NCBI RefSeq assembly: GCF_023109675.1
Contig: NZ_JALDUR010000002.1
Span: 1-64,000 of the forward strand
From: Streptococcus parasanguinis
GTDB taxonomy: Bacteria > Bacillota > Bacilli > Lactobacillales > Streptococcaceae
DNA length: 64,000 nt
Direction: 5' to 3'
Under the pieces are notes generated by a model, which was given only the letters and a program-made list of their open reading frames with translations, was not told the origin of the DNA and did not search any database. Shown in pieces: positions 42,662-53,600 of this stretch. Within the stretch, counting starts at the first letter, position 1, and each line of letters opens with the position of its first letter. A program made the position numbers and the translations under genes.

Positions 42662-42708
42662 AAAAAGGGGATAAAAACTAAAGGGATTTTGGGAAGGAGG
42701 CCTAGTTT

Positions 42709-43098
42709 TTGGCAAAACCAGTCACAGCTAAGTCAATCAAGTCAAAAGTCATCAAACAGATGAAAGAGCTTGGGACTTATCGCAAAGAATTTGACATGAT
42801 CATTGACATCTTTTCAGGAATGCTATTTCAGTATCAGAAACTTGCTCAGGATTATGCTGATATGGGCTATCCTGTAACAGATGTCTACGTTAACAAGGCA
42901 GGAGCTGAGAATGAGCGTAAGGTCCCCATCCTAACAGCGATGGAAATCCTACGGAAAGACATACTCAGTTATTCTAATCAATTGATGATGAATCCTAAGT
43001 CATTGGGTGAAGTTGTAGAGCAAGATAATGGATCAGTTCTCACAGAGGTTCTAAAGTTTAAGAATGAACTGAAAAAGAGGCGAGTGAAAGATGGATAA
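42709..43098 (+). CDS. terS: Terminase small subunit (P27 family)
   Basis: A 129-residue helical protein of the P27 family, which recognises phage DNA for packaging. It starts at TTG, placed eight or nine bases after AAGGAGG; no ATG is available nearby. The stop overlaps terL by eight bases. Confidence 0.85.
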   Translation: MAKPVTAKSIKSKVIKQMKELGTYRKEFDMIIDIFSGMLFQYQKLAQDYADMGYPVTDVYVNKAGAENERKVPILTAMEILRKDILSYSNQLMMNPKSLGEVVEQDNGSVLTEVLKFKNELKKRRVKDG

Positions 43099-44866
43099 AG
43101 ACTTTGAAAAACGTTTTGCCGATTTTCGCCACGCTACAACCAATCTTGGAAAAGCTAATGCCTATGTTGATTATGTCCTGAGCTATCAAGAGGAACATAA
43201 CGAAGAACGGATTTTGGCTGCTGAACGCTTTTTGAGGGACTTAGAAAATCCAGCATATGAGCTTGATGAGGATATAGTTGATTTTGCAGTTCACTTCATT
43301 GAGAACTCTATTGTTCATCAGCAAGGAGATGACATGTTTGCCATGTCCATCCGTAATAAGCCTTTGATTTTACAACCGTGGCAACATTTCACAGTTGTCA
43401 ATCTCTTTGGGTTCTATCACGCTGGTACGAATGAGCGTAGGTTTAAGGAAGCCTTGATAATGCTGGCACGGAAAAATGGCAAGACCAGTTTTACTGCTGC
43501 TATTGCTCTGCTTTATCAGATTTTGGATGCTGATAGTGGTTCAAAATGCTATATCGTAGCCAACTCTGTCAAGCAAGCGCTGGAAGCCTTTAATTTCATC
43601 AAGTTCAACGTGGAACGATGGAATGACAAATCTATCCGTATCAAAGACAATAACCAAGAACACTCTATCACAGCTAATTTTGGAGATGATGGGTCATTCT
43701 ATATTCAGGCTTTGGCCAACGATGAGAGTCGTTTAGACTCTCTCAATGGTAATGTCACGGTCATTGATGAAGCTCACACAATGAGGAATAGTAAGAAGTA
43801 TGGTCTTATGAAGAAAACAATGTCAGCATACCGAAACAGTATGCTTTTTGTTATCTCAACGGCTGGTGACATTCCTACTGGATTTCTTGCTAACCGCTTG
43901 AAATACTGTCAGAAAGTGCTTAAGCAGTTGGTACAGGATGAGGCTTTATTTATATTTATTTGTAAAGCCAATCAGACAACGGATGGCGATGTTGGTGACT
44001 ATCTTGATGATAATGTTTTGAAGATGGCAAATCCGTCTTGGGGTGTCACGGTGTCCATGCCTGCTTTGAGAGCTGAAGCAGAACAAGCTTTGAATGATCC
44101 ACAGACCAGGAATGAGTTCTTCAACAAGACGCTGAATGTCTTTACCAACTCAATGAACGCTTATTTCAATCCTGATGAGTTCATTGCTAGTGATGACTGT
44201 TATGACTGGACTATTGAGGAGCTTGCAAGGCTTCCTATTCGCTGGTATGGAGGGGCTGACCTTTCAAGACTGCATGACTTGACCGCTGCTGCCCTCTATG
44301 GTGTATATAACGATGGTGAAAAAGATGTTGATATCTGTATCACACACGCTTTCTTTCCTCGTGTCAACGCTCAGAAGAAAGCCAATGATGATGGCATCCC
44401 ACTGTTTGGGTGGCAATCAGATGGATGGCTGACAATGAGCAACACTCCAACAGTCCTCTATGATGACATTGTTAAATGGTTCATAGAGATGAGACAGAAG
44501 GGCTTCAAAATTGCTGCTGTCGGTATGGATAGGAAATTTGGTAGAGAGTTCATGCTAAAAATGAAGCAAGCTAAATTCAAAATGATTGACCAGCCTCAGC
44601 TATTCTATTTGAAATCAGAGGGATTCAGAAGAATTGAATTGAAAGTGAAGAATAAAGAATTTTATTATGTGCATTCGGACGCTTATGAGTATTGTGTCAG
44701 CAATGTCAGAGCCATTGAAAAGGTGGATGACGCTGTCCAGTATGAGAAGTTAGATGGTGATGGCGGTACAGCAAGAATTGACTTGTTTGATGCGAGCGTT
44801 TTTGCTTGTATACAGGCACTTGCTAACCTTGGTAAGAATAAGAATGTGATGGCTTACTTTGATTAG
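43091..44866 (+). CDS. terL: Terminase large subunit
   Basis: A 591-residue packaging motor. The ATPase has Walker A ARKNGKTS (about 128-135) and Walker B VTVIDEAH (about 222-229). The C-terminal nuclease domain has acidic residues in [11 protein letters not shown] and GMDRKFG. It fits HK97/P27-associated terminases. It cuts concatemers at cos and pumps DNA through the portal. Confidence 0.95.
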   Translation: MDKDFEKRFADFRHATTNLGKANAYVDYVLSYQEEHNEERILAAERFLRDLENPAYELDEDIVDFAVHFIENSIVHQQGDDMFAMSIRNKPLILQPWQHFTVVNLFGFYHAGTNERRFKEALIMLARKNGKTSFTAAIALLYQILDADSGSKCYIVANSVKQALEAFNFIKFNVERWNDKSIRIKDNNQEHSITANFGDDGSFYIQALANDESRLDSLNGNVTVIDEAHTMRNSKKYGLMKKTMSAYRNSMLFVISTAGDIPTGFLANRLKYCQKVLKQLVQDEALFIFICKANQTTDGDVGDYLDDNVLKMANPSWGVTVSMPALRAEAEQALNDPQTRNEFFNKTLNVFTNSMNAYFNPDEFIASDDCYDWTIEELARLPIRWYGGADLSRLHDLTAAALYGVYNDGEKDVDICITHAFFPRVNAQKKANDDGIPLFGWQSDGWLTMSNTPTVLYDDIVKWFIEMRQKGFKIAAVGMDRKFGREFMLKMKQAKFKMIDQPQLFYLKSEGFRRIELKVKNKEFYYVHSDAYEYCVSNVRAIEKVDDAVQYEKLDGDGGTARIDLFDASVFACIQALANLGKNKNVMAYFD

Positions 44867-44886
44867 ATAGAAAGGAGGTGAGAAAT

Positions 44887-46089
44887 ATGGGAATCTTTGA
44901 CAAATTATTCAAGCGTGGCAAGTCTCAAACGATGTTCACAAGCTTTGGCAATTCTGATTTGGGCATCATGTATGATGGCGATGGCTATATTCCATTAGCA
45001 AGGAATCCAGATGTGATCATGGCTGTCAATAAAATTGCTGACATGGTTTCAAATATGACTATCCAGCTCATGGAGAATACAGAATCCGGTGATGTACGAA
45101 TCAAGGACGGGTTAGCCCGTAAGATTGACATCAACCCTTGTGCTCACATGACACGGAAATCATGGATCTTCAAGATTGTCAGAGACTTGCTTTTGTTTGG
45201 CGATGGGAATTCTGTCCTACATGTGGAATACGATCCAATGACTGACTACATAAGCAATCTCAGACCATTCCCAATGTCAGAAGTGTCGTTCAAAAGTAAT
45301 GATCTGACGTACATGATCCATTTTAGGGATACTGATTTCAATCCAGATGAAGTGGTCCACTTCGCCATCAATCCTGATCCAGACCGGCCTTATATTGGGA
45401 CCGGTTTTAGATTTGCTTTGAAAGATATTGTTCGCAATTTGAACATGGCTACTCAGACCAAGAAAGGCTTCATGAATGGAAAAAACATTCCTAGCCTTAT
45501 TATCAAGGTGGATTCATCAAGTGAGGAACTTGGAACAGTGGAAGGCCGTGAGAAAATCGCTAAGAAATATCTGACCACAAGCCAGTCCGGTGAACCTTGG
45601 ATTGTTCCAGAAGCTTTGCTGGAAGTGGAACAAGTGAAGCCATTAAGTTTGAATGACATCGCTTTGAATGAGTCAGTAGAAATTGATAAGAAGACGGTAG
45701 CTGGAATATTAGGTGTTCCGGCTTTTGTGTTGGGTGTGGGAGATTTCAACAAAGAAGAATACAACAACTTTGTGAATACTACCATCATGAGCATCGCAAC
45801 AACGATCACTCAGACGCTCACAAGAGACCTACTGACTTCAACCACACGCTACTTCAAATTCAATCCACGTTCACTGTATTCTTACGACATTACAGAGCTT
45901 TCAACTGTTGCTCAACAGATGACAAACAGCGCCGCAATGCGTAGGAACGAGTGGAGAGATTGGGTTGGTATGACTCCGGATCCTGAAATGGATGAAATCA
46001 TCGTTCTTGAAAACTATCTGCCACAAGGCGAGTTAGGCAATCAGAACAAACTAAATAAGGAAGGAGGAAATGCCAGTGAAGAAACGTAA
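44887..46089 (+). CDS. Portal protein (HK97 type)
   Basis: A 400-residue HK97-type portal that forms the dodecameric DNA gate. It starts MGIFDKLFKRGKS with RNPDVIMAVNKIADMVSNM in the N-terminal part and the usual GVPAFVLG segment. The ATG at 44887 is chosen over the in-frame GTG at 44878 because AAGGAGG lies nine bases before the ATG. Confidence 0.92.
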   Translation: MGIFDKLFKRGKSQTMFTSFGNSDLGIMYDGDGYIPLARNPDVIMAVNKIADMVSNMTIQLMENTESGDVRIKDGLARKIDINPCAHMTRKSWIFKIVRDLLLFGDGNSVLHVEYDPMTDYISNLRPFPMSEVSFKSNDLTYMIHFRDTDFNPDEVVHFAINPDPDRPYIGTGFRFALKDIVRNLNMATQTKKGFMNGKNIPSLIIKVDSSSEELGTVEGREKIAKKYLTTSQSGEPWIVPEALLEVEQVKPLSLNDIALNESVEIDKKTVAGILGVPAFVLGVGDFNKEEYNNFVNTTIMSIATTITQTLTRDLLTSTTRYFKFNPRSLYSYDITELSTVAQQMTNSAAMRRNEWRDWVGMTPDPEMDEIIVLENYLPQGELGNQNKLNKEGGNASEET

Positions 46090-46654
46090 TTCCTACATCG
46101 CTACTCAATTTGAGACACGAGAAGAACAAGAATCTGGTGACTTGATTCTGAGTGGCTACTTCATCCGGTTCGATGAAGAAACTGAGCTGTGGCCAGGCTA
46201 TTTTGAAGTGATCAAACGTGCAGGAGTGGAAGAAGCAATCAAGAATGCTGATATCCGTGCATTGTTTAACCATGATCATAACCTAGTATTAGGACGCACA
46301 GGGAACAGCACAGTGAGTCTCAAAGTTGATGATAAGGGTCTCTATGGTGACATTATCATCAACAGGAATGATCCAGACGCTATGGGAGCTTATGCCCGTG
46401 TACAGCGTGGGGATATTGTTGGATGCAGTTTTGGATTTATGCCAATCAAGGTGGAAACTGTTGAGCGTGAAGATGGTTCTTATCTTGATACCGTGCTAGA
46501 GCTTGAAATTTTTGAGGTCAGCCCTTGCACGTTCCCAGCATATCCACAGACTGAAATTGCTGCACGCAAGAGAGACTTTGAATGTCTAAAACATGCCAAT
46601 GTTGAAGCGTTAAATGAACGCAAAATGAAAATTAAGGAGAAATACAATCTATGA
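46070..46654 (+). CDS. HK97 family prohead protease
   Basis: A 194-residue serine protease (U35) that cuts the capsid N-terminus during maturation. Motifs: LFNHDHNLVLGR with catalytic His, and GCSFGFMP with catalytic Ser. It overlaps portal by 20 bases. Confidence 0.92.
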   Translation: MPVKKRNSYIATQFETREEQESGDLILSGYFIRFDEETELWPGYFEVIKRAGVEEAIKNADIRALFNHDHNLVLGRTGNSTVSLKVDDKGLYGDIIINRNDPDAMGAYARVQRGDIVGCSFGFMPIKVETVEREDGSYLDTVLELEIFEVSPCTFPAYPQTEIAARKRDFECLKHANVEALNERKMKIKEKYNL

Positions 46655-47823
46655 ACAAAGCATTGATTCTGGGCGCACGTATGCGCACAAAAGCAAATAA
46701 GGTTGTTGAATTGGAAGAAGCAATTGAAGAATTGAACAACCGTTCTGCAATCGAAGCAGAAAAACTGGACCGTGCTGAAACTGAAGAAGAAGTTTCAACG
46801 GTTGAAAAGAGCCTTGAAGATCTTCAAAAAGAATTAGAAGAGAAACAAGCAGAAAAAGCAAAACTTGAAGAAGAAATTGAAGAGCTTCAAAAACAAGTTG
46901 ATGAACAAAATCGGAAAGCCCCAACATTCAAAGATGTTGAGCAACGTGGAGGAAAGAAATTGGAAGAACGTGACGCAATTGCTAAATTCATTCGTACTGG
47001 TCAGACTCGTGACATTGAAGGTCTTAAAACAACTGACTCTGGAAGCGCTGCTTTGATCCCAACTGAAGTGCTAAAACCTCACTTCCTTGAAAAGACACGC
47101 AATCCACTCTTGGATCTTGTCCAACGTGTCAAAGTAAATAGTGGTTCTGGTAAATATCCAGTTATCAAGAAGACAGACAGCAAAATGGCTTCAACTGATG
47201 AATTGAAAGCTAATCCTGAACTTGGAAAACCAAGCATCAGCGAAATTGATTACTCAATCAAGACTTACCGTGGTTACATTCCTGTATCTCAAGAAATGAT
47301 TGATGATGCAGACTATGACATCATGTCAATCGTAGAAGATGAAGTATTCAACCAAGGTGAAAACACTGAATTGTCATTGGTCGCTACCATCCTCAAATCA
47401 GCAACTCAAGCAGATGCTGCTGGATTCGATGGCATCAAGGACATCTACAATAAGAAACTCAAATCAATCTACAAAGCAAGTATTGTTGTAACGCAATCAA
47501 TGTTTGCAGCACTTGATAAAGTGAAAGACAAAAATGGCCGCTACATGCTTCAAACGGATGTTGCATCACCTACAGGCTATTCATTTGGTGGCAAAACAAT
47601 CTACCCAGTAGATGACACTGTATTTGGAGCTGAAGGAGACATGAAGTTCTTCATTGGTGATGTTTCTGAATTTGTAAAACTCTTTGACCGTTCTCAAGTG
47701 TCTGTTAAATGGGTGAACAATGACATCTATGGCCAATTGCTTGGTCTCTTCATCCGTTTGGATGTGAAGAAAGTAGATGCTGCTGCTGGATTCTTTGGCA
47801 CATACACTGATGTTGTAGCATAA
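46651..47823 (+). CDS. Major capsid protein (HK97 fold)
   Basis: A 390-residue HK97-type capsid subunit. The first about 100 residues are a coiled-coil delta domain rich in Glu and Lys that acts as internal scaffold and is likely removed by the protease; the rest is the HK97 fold (TTDSGSAALIPTEV near the cleavage region, then NPLLDLVQRV). ATGA overlap with the protease gene. Confidence 0.94.
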   Translation: MNKALILGARMRTKANKVVELEEAIEELNNRSAIEAEKLDRAETEEEVSTVEKSLEDLQKELEEKQAEKAKLEEEIEELQKQVDEQNRKAPTFKDVEQRGGKKLEERDAIAKFIRTGQTRDIEGLKTTDSGSAALIPTEVLKPHFLEKTRNPLLDLVQRVKVNSGSGKYPVIKKTDSKMASTDELKANPELGKPSISEIDYSIKTYRGYIPVSQEMIDDADYDIMSIVEDEVFNQGENTELSLVATILKSATQADAAGFDGIKDIYNKKLKSIYKASIVVTQSMFAALDKVKDKNGRYMLQTDVASPTGYSFGGKTIYPVDDTVFGAEGDMKFFIGDVSEFVKLFDRSQVSVKWVNNDIYGQLLGLFIRLDVKKVDAAAGFFGTYTDVVA

Positions 47824-47834
47824 GGAGGTATCAC

Positions 47835-48152
47835 ATGACCTATACTGTAATCCGTCCATTCAAGGACATGCGTGACAAAGAACAACATGAATATAAAATT
47901 GATGATGTTTTTCCACGCAAAGGCTATGAACCTGATCAAGAGTTTATTCAAGGACTCTTGACAGGCTTCAATTCAGCAGGTTCGATTTTTATCACTGATG
48001 AAGTAGTGAAGAAAGCTACTAAGAAAGTAGAGGAGGCTGCTGAAGAGGTGGAAGAAACTGCTGAAGAGTTGGAAACAACTACTGAGGAAGTAGAAGAAAC
48101 AACTGAAGAAAAGCCAAAACGCAAGAAAGCAACTAAGAAAGAGGAAGAATAG
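47835..48152 (+). CDS. Head-region protein with Glu/Thr/Lys-rich tail
   Basis: A 105-residue protein. The first 55 residues form a small domain (TYTVIRPFKDMRDKEQHEYK); the rest is a low-complexity tail of EE, TT and KK blocks. It follows the capsid gene, where small decoration or head-completion proteins are often encoded. Function inferred from position only. Confidence 0.6.
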   Translation: MTYTVIRPFKDMRDKEQHEYKIDDVFPRKGYEPDQEFIQGLLTGFNSAGSIFITDEVVKKATKKVEEAAEEVEETAEELETTTEEVEETTEEKPKRKKATKKEEE

Positions 48153-48153
48153 C

Positions 48154-48420
48154 ATGGACACTGGTCAGTTAGTGGAATTACTAAAAATCAAATTAGGAAT
48201 TGCTTCAAATTTGCGAGATAAAACACTAGAGAAGATTGTCTCAAGCGTCATCAGCGAATTAACAAACAATCTGGGTGTTGAACTGGTTCCAGATCGTGCT
48301 GACCATGAAATGTTCATTGTTGACTTTGCTGCTTATCGCTATGAAGGTGGTGTTGATTTGCCACGTCACCTTCAATGGCGCTTGCACAATCTGCAAATCT
48401 CTTCCAAGAAAGAGGTGTGA
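48154..48420 (+). CDS. Head-tail connector protein (gp6-like)
   Basis: An 88-residue helical protein of the HK97 gp6-like adaptor type, which forms a ring below the portal. It has the usual start LVELLKIKLGI and the helix VDFAAYRYEGG. Confidence 0.78.
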   Translation: MDTGQLVELLKIKLGIASNLRDKTLEKIVSSVISELTNNLGVELVPDRADHEMFIVDFAAYRYEGGVDLPRHLQWRLHNLQISSKKEV

Positions 48421-48421
48421 G

Positions 48422-48721
48422 ATGTGGAATGATGAAATCACATTGATAGGTTTTAAAATTACAGGTAAGGACAAGCTCAAGCAAGATCTGACTGAGAAAG
48501 TAAAGACTACAATTTTTTGTAAAAAGAAATCTATTACACGGTCTGAGTTTTACCAAGCCAATCAGGCTGGCATCCGGCCAAATCTGATTGTTGATATTCA
48601 CAGTTTTGAATACAACAATCAGGAGTTTGCTGAATTTGGCGGTAAAGAGTACCGGATTTTGAAGACATATCCAATCAACCTCAATATCCTTGAATTGACT
48701 CTGGTGGAGAAAATGACATGA
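48422..48721 (+). CDS. Head closure protein
   Basis: A 99-residue protein starting MWNDEITLIGF, with features of SPP1 gp16/HK97 stopper proteins (beta-rich, ITRSEFYQANQAGIRP). The open frame starts earlier but the ATG at 48422, two bases after the previous stop, is the likely start. Its stop overlaps the next gene. Confidence 0.75.
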   Translation: MWNDEITLIGFKITGKDKLKQDLTEKVKTTIFCKKKSITRSEFYQANQAGIRPNLIVDIHSFEYNNQEFAEFGGKEYRILKTYPINLNILELTLVEKMT

Positions 48722-49077
48722 GCCAAGATCTAGCCAGTCAAATTGCTAAAGCATTAGCAGAGTATTCCACAGAAGTTGAAGAAGAAGTGGACAAGATAGC
48801 GGAAGAAACAGCAGAAGAGGCCGTCCAAGAATTAAAAACCACAAGTCCAAAAAGTCCAAGGGCAAAAGGTGGTAAGTATGCCAAATCGTGGAAAAAAACA
48901 AAAATGGGGAAAGGTAATTTTGTGGTTCACAACACAAATTACCGTCTCCCACATTTGCTTGAATTTGGCCACTTAAAGAGGAACGGGGGACGGGTTTCCG
49001 GAATAGTACACATCAAACCGGCAGAAGATCACGCTATTGAGAATTTTGAAAAGAAATTGAAGGAGCTTGGAAGATGA
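48718..49077 (+). CDS. HK97 gp10-like tail-completion protein
   Basis: A 119-residue protein with an N-terminal coiled coil and the gp10-like core (HNTNYRLPHLLEFGHLKRNGG, then HIKPAEDHAIENFEKKL). It belongs to the head-tail joining set. Confidence 0.82.
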   Translation: MSQDLASQIAKALAEYSTEVEEEVDKIAEETAEEAVQELKTTSPKSPRAKGGKYAKSWKKTKMGKGNFVVHNTNYRLPHLLEFGHLKRNGGRVSGIVHIKPAEDHAIENFEKKLKELGR

Positions 49078-49397
49078 AGCTGTCAGAGTTTGCAGAAATT
49101 TTGGAACAGGCTGGCCTGCCTGTCACTTACAAGGCATTCAGGGAAGGAAATGTCCCCACGCTGCCTTACCTTGTCTATTTTGAAAGCTTGCCATCTATCA
49201 CAGGAACAGACAATCAAGCATCATACATGATCCGTGCTGTCACTGTAGAATTGGCATTTGAACGAAAAGATGAGGAGCTAGAAGAACGATTGGAAGAGCT
49301 GTGGAATGACCACAAGCTCTTTTATGATGTTCAAGAAGAAAATTTTATTGAATCAGAAAGACTGTTTGTGAAGTCTTATGAAGTCTATCTATATTGA
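49074..49397 (+). CDS. Tail terminator-like protein
   Basis: A 107-residue protein. By position, between the gp10-like and major tail genes, and by its mixed alpha-beta pattern, it is probably the tail terminator. I do not see a diagnostic motif. Confidence 0.6.
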   Translation: MKLSEFAEILEQAGLPVTYKAFREGNVPTLPYLVYFESLPSITGTDNQASYMIRAVTVELAFERKDEELEERLEELWNDHKLFYDVQEENFIESERLFVKSYEVYLY

Positions 49398-49408
49398 GGA
49401 GGAAAGAA

Positions 49409-49981
49409 ATGACTGAAAACAAAGTTACATTTGGACTTGAAAATGTCCATGTGGCACCAATCCAATCAATCAGTGAAGCAGGAGTGATCACTTATGGTCA
49501 AGTATTCCGCTTCCCTGGAGCGATGGAATTGACGCTGGACCCTAAAGGGGATTCAGGATCAGTGAAAGCTGATAACATTGATTATTACTTCGTCAACTCA
49601 AACGAAGGTTACGAAGGTAAATTCAAAGTCCCACACATCATTGAAGCATTCGCAACAAAAATTTTGGGCGACATCAAAGACTCTACAACAGGAGTGGTCA
49701 CAGAAAAAGCAGATGCGAAGACAACCAACTTCGCACTTATGTTTGAATTTGCTGGCGATGCTAACAAGACACGCCATGTCATGTATTACTGTTCAGCAAG
49801 CCGCCCTTCTAGTGGATCATCCACTAAGAACGGAACTAACGTGAATGAACGTGAATTGAGCTTCAATGCTAGTCCTCGTCCCGGTGATCAAGTGGTGAAA
49901 CGTTCCATCACATCAGCGGATGATCAAGAAGTCTATAAAAAATGGTTTGAAAAGGTCTATGAACCTACTCAAGCTTTGTAA
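49409..49981 (+). CDS. Major tail protein (phi13 type)
   Basis: A 190-residue tail-tube subunit: it starts MTENKVTFGLENVHVAPI as in phi13-family major tail proteins. The ATG at 49409 has GAGGAGG upstream; the in-frame start at 49394 is less likely. Confidence 0.9.
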   Translation: MTENKVTFGLENVHVAPIQSISEAGVITYGQVFRFPGAMELTLDPKGDSGSVKADNIDYYFVNSNEGYEGKFKVPHIIEAFATKILGDIKDSTTGVVTEKADAKTTNFALMFEFAGDANKTRHVMYYCSASRPSSGSSTKNGTNVNERELSFNASPRPGDQVVKRSITSADDQEVYKKWFEKVYEPTQAL

Positions 49982-49996
49982 TTAAGGAGGCCTTAA

Positions 49997-50395
49997 ATGC
50001 GTAAGAGTGTGATCATTAGTGAAAAGGAGTATGAGCTTGTAACAAATGCTTACACTCCTATTGCTTATAAGAGCGAATTTGGAAAAGATTTCTTCCAAGA
50101 TTTATTTGGAATGATCTCAAACCAAAATATCATGCAAATGGCTGAGAATGGCAACAATGAAGTTGACATCAACATGTTAGCCAATTTTGACATGACCTTC
50201 TTCAATCGCTTGTTTTGGGTTTTCACAAAATCAGGAAATCCACACATCAAGCCTTATGAACAATTTTTTATGGAAATGGAGGAATTTCCTTTGCAGGACA
50301 TCGCTCCAATTCTAATGGAAATGATCAACGACACGATGACATCAAAAAAAAACCAGATGAGTCAGAATCAGCCAGTAATGAAATCTTTACAGTAG
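49997..50395 (+). CDS. Tail assembly chaperone, short form (gpG-like)
   Basis: A 132-residue chaperone that holds the tape measure before tube assembly. Translated from ATG 49997 after AAGGAGG. A C-A9-CC stretch at 50343-50354 is a likely -1 slippery site, giving the long form ending at 50559. Confidence 0.82.
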   Translation: MRKSVIISEKEYELVTNAYTPIAYKSEFGKDFFQDLFGMISNQNIMQMAENGNNEVDINMLANFDMTFFNRLFWVFTKSGNPHIKPYEQFFMEMEEFPLQDIAPILMEMINDTMTSKKNQMSQNQPVMKSLQ

Positions 50396-50559
50396 AATCT
50401 TATCTCTCCTGTTGTAAAGAAACTGGTCTCACAATTGATGATCTAAAGCACATTTCAATTGGAATGGCCTTGGACTATCAAACAGATTATGTGAATTTGC
50501 GTACTGAGAACAAATCAGAAACACGCAAGGCTACACAGTCAGATTTTGACTCATTCTAG
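50353..50559 (+). CDS. Frameshift extension of the tail chaperone (gpGT-like)
   Basis: After slipping -1 at A-AAA-AAC (50347-50353), reading continues with CCA at 50353 and gives 68 more residues (PDESESASNEIFTVESY...) ending TAG at 50557-50559. The extension has no start codon or ribosome-binding site of its own. The predicted fusion has 187 residues. A G/GT frameshift just before the tape measure gene is a widely conserved siphovirus feature. Confidence 0.8.
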   Translation, partial: PDESESASNEIFTVESYLSCCKETGLTIDDLKHISIGMALDYQTDYVNLRTENKSETRKATQSDFDSF

Positions 50560-50673
50560 TCTGAAACAGAGTGCTGAGAGGAAGAATCTGAGGTCAAGTT
50601 CATCGAATAGATGGACGATTGATCACAAGAATCCTTTAGGCGCTCTTTATATTTTTATGTGAAAGGAGGAAAC

Positions 50674-53600
50674 ATGGCCGGTAATATTAAAGGGATAAAA
50701 ATTGAGATTGGTGGGGATACACAGCCCCTTCAAAATGCCCTGAAAAAAGTAAATTCTGCTTCTGTTGAAGCAGCAAAGGAATTGAAGAGTATTGACAAGG
50801 CTCTGAAATTTGACACAGGGAATGTGACTCTATTGGCTCAGAAGCAAGAAGTCCTCCAAAAGCAAGTCTCAACAACCAAGGAAAAACTTGAAACATTGAG
50901 ACAGGCACAAGCACAAGTTGAAGCTCAGTTCAAGAGTGGTGACATTGGTGCTGATCAATACCGTGCATTTCAACGTGAAGTGGTCCAGACGGAGAACATC
51001 CTGAAGGGCTATGAGAACAAGCTTGAGAATGTCAATAAGGCATTAGACGGAAATGGAAATGCTACCAAGTCCAACCGTGAACAACTGAAAGAACTTCAAA
51101 ATGAGCAACAGCGCCTTGCAAGTGAAGGAGATAAAGTTGTCAGCTCATTCAAACTACAAGAAAGCCAAATGGGTTCCAACGCTAGTGAAGCGGATAAGTT
51201 GGCGCTTGCTGAACAGAAGATTGGAAAGCAAAGTGAGATTGTTGCTCAACAGGTCGAGAACCTTGAGAAACAACTTGCCATTGCAAAACAAGAGTATGGC
51301 GAAAATTCAACAGAAGTCAATAAGCTAGAAACCCAACTGAATGAGTCCAAGGCTGCCTTCAACGGGCTTGCTAATGAGATGGAGAACCTTGGTGAGTCAG
51401 GCAAGAAAGCTAGTAGCGGTCTAGAAGAGACAAATAAGCTTCTGAAAGCTGAATTGCTGAATCAATTCTCTGAGAAGTTATCTGAGATCAGTCAAAAGTT
51501 GGTTGATTTTGGAAAGAGCGCTCTAGATGCATTCCGGGAAATTGATGAGGGAATGGACACCATTGTCACCAAAACTGGTGCTGGTGGGAAAGCTCTTGAA
51601 GAAATGCAAGGCATTGCTAATGGAATAGCCACTGAAGTCCCTACTGATTTCAGCACCATCGGGAACGCTGTTGGTGAGGTCAATACTCAATTCAAATTAA
51701 CTGGAGACGCTTTGAAAGTGACTTCAGAAGACATGATCAAGTTCTCTGAGATCAATGGTACAGATGTAACAAACGCAACAATCCAATCAAAACAAGCTAT
51801 GGAAGCCTATGGCTTATCCATTGATGACTTAACAGAGATTCTGGATAATGTAACCTATGTTTCTCAAGATACAGGGGTTTCTGTTGATGAGTTGATGAAA
51901 AAGGCAACTGATGGAGCGCCTCAAATCAAGATGCTTGGTCTTGAATTTGGTGAGGCAGTCACCCTTATTGGCCAATTCGAGAAAAACGGGGTGGATTCAT
52001 CCTCAGCGCTTTCTGGATTGACAAAGGCCGCTGGTGTATATACCAAGCAAGGAAAGACCATGAAGCAAGGTCTGAATGAAACCATTGAAGCCATTAAGAA
52101 CAGCAAGTCAGAGACCGAAGCGATGGGAATCGCTATGGAGATTTTTGGTGCTAAGAAAGCCCCTCAGATGATTGATGCAATCAAGCGTGGGAAATTCAAC
52201 ATGGAAGATTTAGGCTACACTTCACAAGTGTCAGCCGGTTTGGTTTCACAAACTTATGAAAGCACTCTGGATCCTATTGACAAATTCACGACAGCCCAAA
52301 ATGGTTTGAAAATCGTTATGGCTGAAGTCGGTGGGGCTATAGCAGAAACATTTGCTCCAGTGCTTGATGTACTTGTAGGCCTTTTTAAAAATGTCGCAGA
52401 ATGGGTAAATAAATTACCTGGGCCAATTAAAGAACTTGTAGTTGTATTTGGAAGTATTGTGACAGTAGCTGGAGTACTGTCCCCAATATTCCTCGCATTA
52501 CAAGCGGCAGCAATGGCGGCTGAAACCACTATAGGTGGACTGATAGCTGCTGCATTACCAATAATTGGAACAGTTATAGCAGTAGCTGCTGCAATTGCTG
52601 GAATTATAGTAGTTATTAAGTATTTATGGGAAACCAATGAGGGATTCAGAACCGCTGTTGAGACTGTTTGGAACGCTATCATGTCAGTCATCAACACTGT
52701 TGTCCAAGCCATTTCAAGCTTTGTTATGGAAATCTGGGGAACACTGACAACATGGTGGAATGACAATCAACAATTGATCAGGCAGACAGCAGAAACAGTC
52801 TGGAATGCTATTTCAGCAGTAGTGACAACAGTCATGAATGTTCTTGGTCCTTTTATTGAAACAGCATGGAATAACATTTCAACCGTAATTTCTACGGTCT
52901 GGGAGACCATCAAAACTGTTGTAGAAACAGCCATCAACGTGGTATTAGGCATCATTAAGACTGTGATGCAGATCATCAACGGGGACTGGTCTGGGGCTTG
53001 GGAGACCATCAAGGGTATTGGTGAAAATATCTGGAACGGGATCAAAAGTATCTGTGAATCTGTATTCAATGCAATGGCTCAAATCTTATCTGGAATTTGG
53101 GACACAATTTCCGGTACGGCTTCAACTGTTTGGAACGGGATCAGCTCAACTCTATCTGGGATTTGGGATGGAATCACAGGAACAGTTTCAACTGTATTCA
53201 ATGGGATTTCTAGCACAATTTCAGGAGTTTGGAATGATATCAGCTCAACCGCTTCAAGCATTTGGAATGGGATCAAAGACACAATTGACACAGCTATCAA
53301 TGGAGCAAAAGATCTCGTAGGAAGAGCCATTGACGGAATTAAAGGTTTCTTCAATTTCCAATTCAAATGGCCACACATCCCACTACCTCACTTCAAGGCC
53401 AGTGGATCACTGAATCCAATGGACTGGCTGAAAGGTAAAGGGATTCCAAGTATCGGAATTGACTGGTATGCCAAAGGTGGGATCTTAACCAAGCCCACAG
53501 CATTTGGCATGAATGGAAATAGCCTGATGGTTGGTGGGGAAGCTGGAAAAGAAGCAGTCCTGCCACTGAATGAACGGAACTTGAGCGCCATTGGTCGGGG

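Noticed and set aside
52254-52766. Minus-strand ORF of 170 codons within the tape measure gene
   Set aside because: It lies wholly within a strong CDS on the other strand, has no RBS and no family resemblance.
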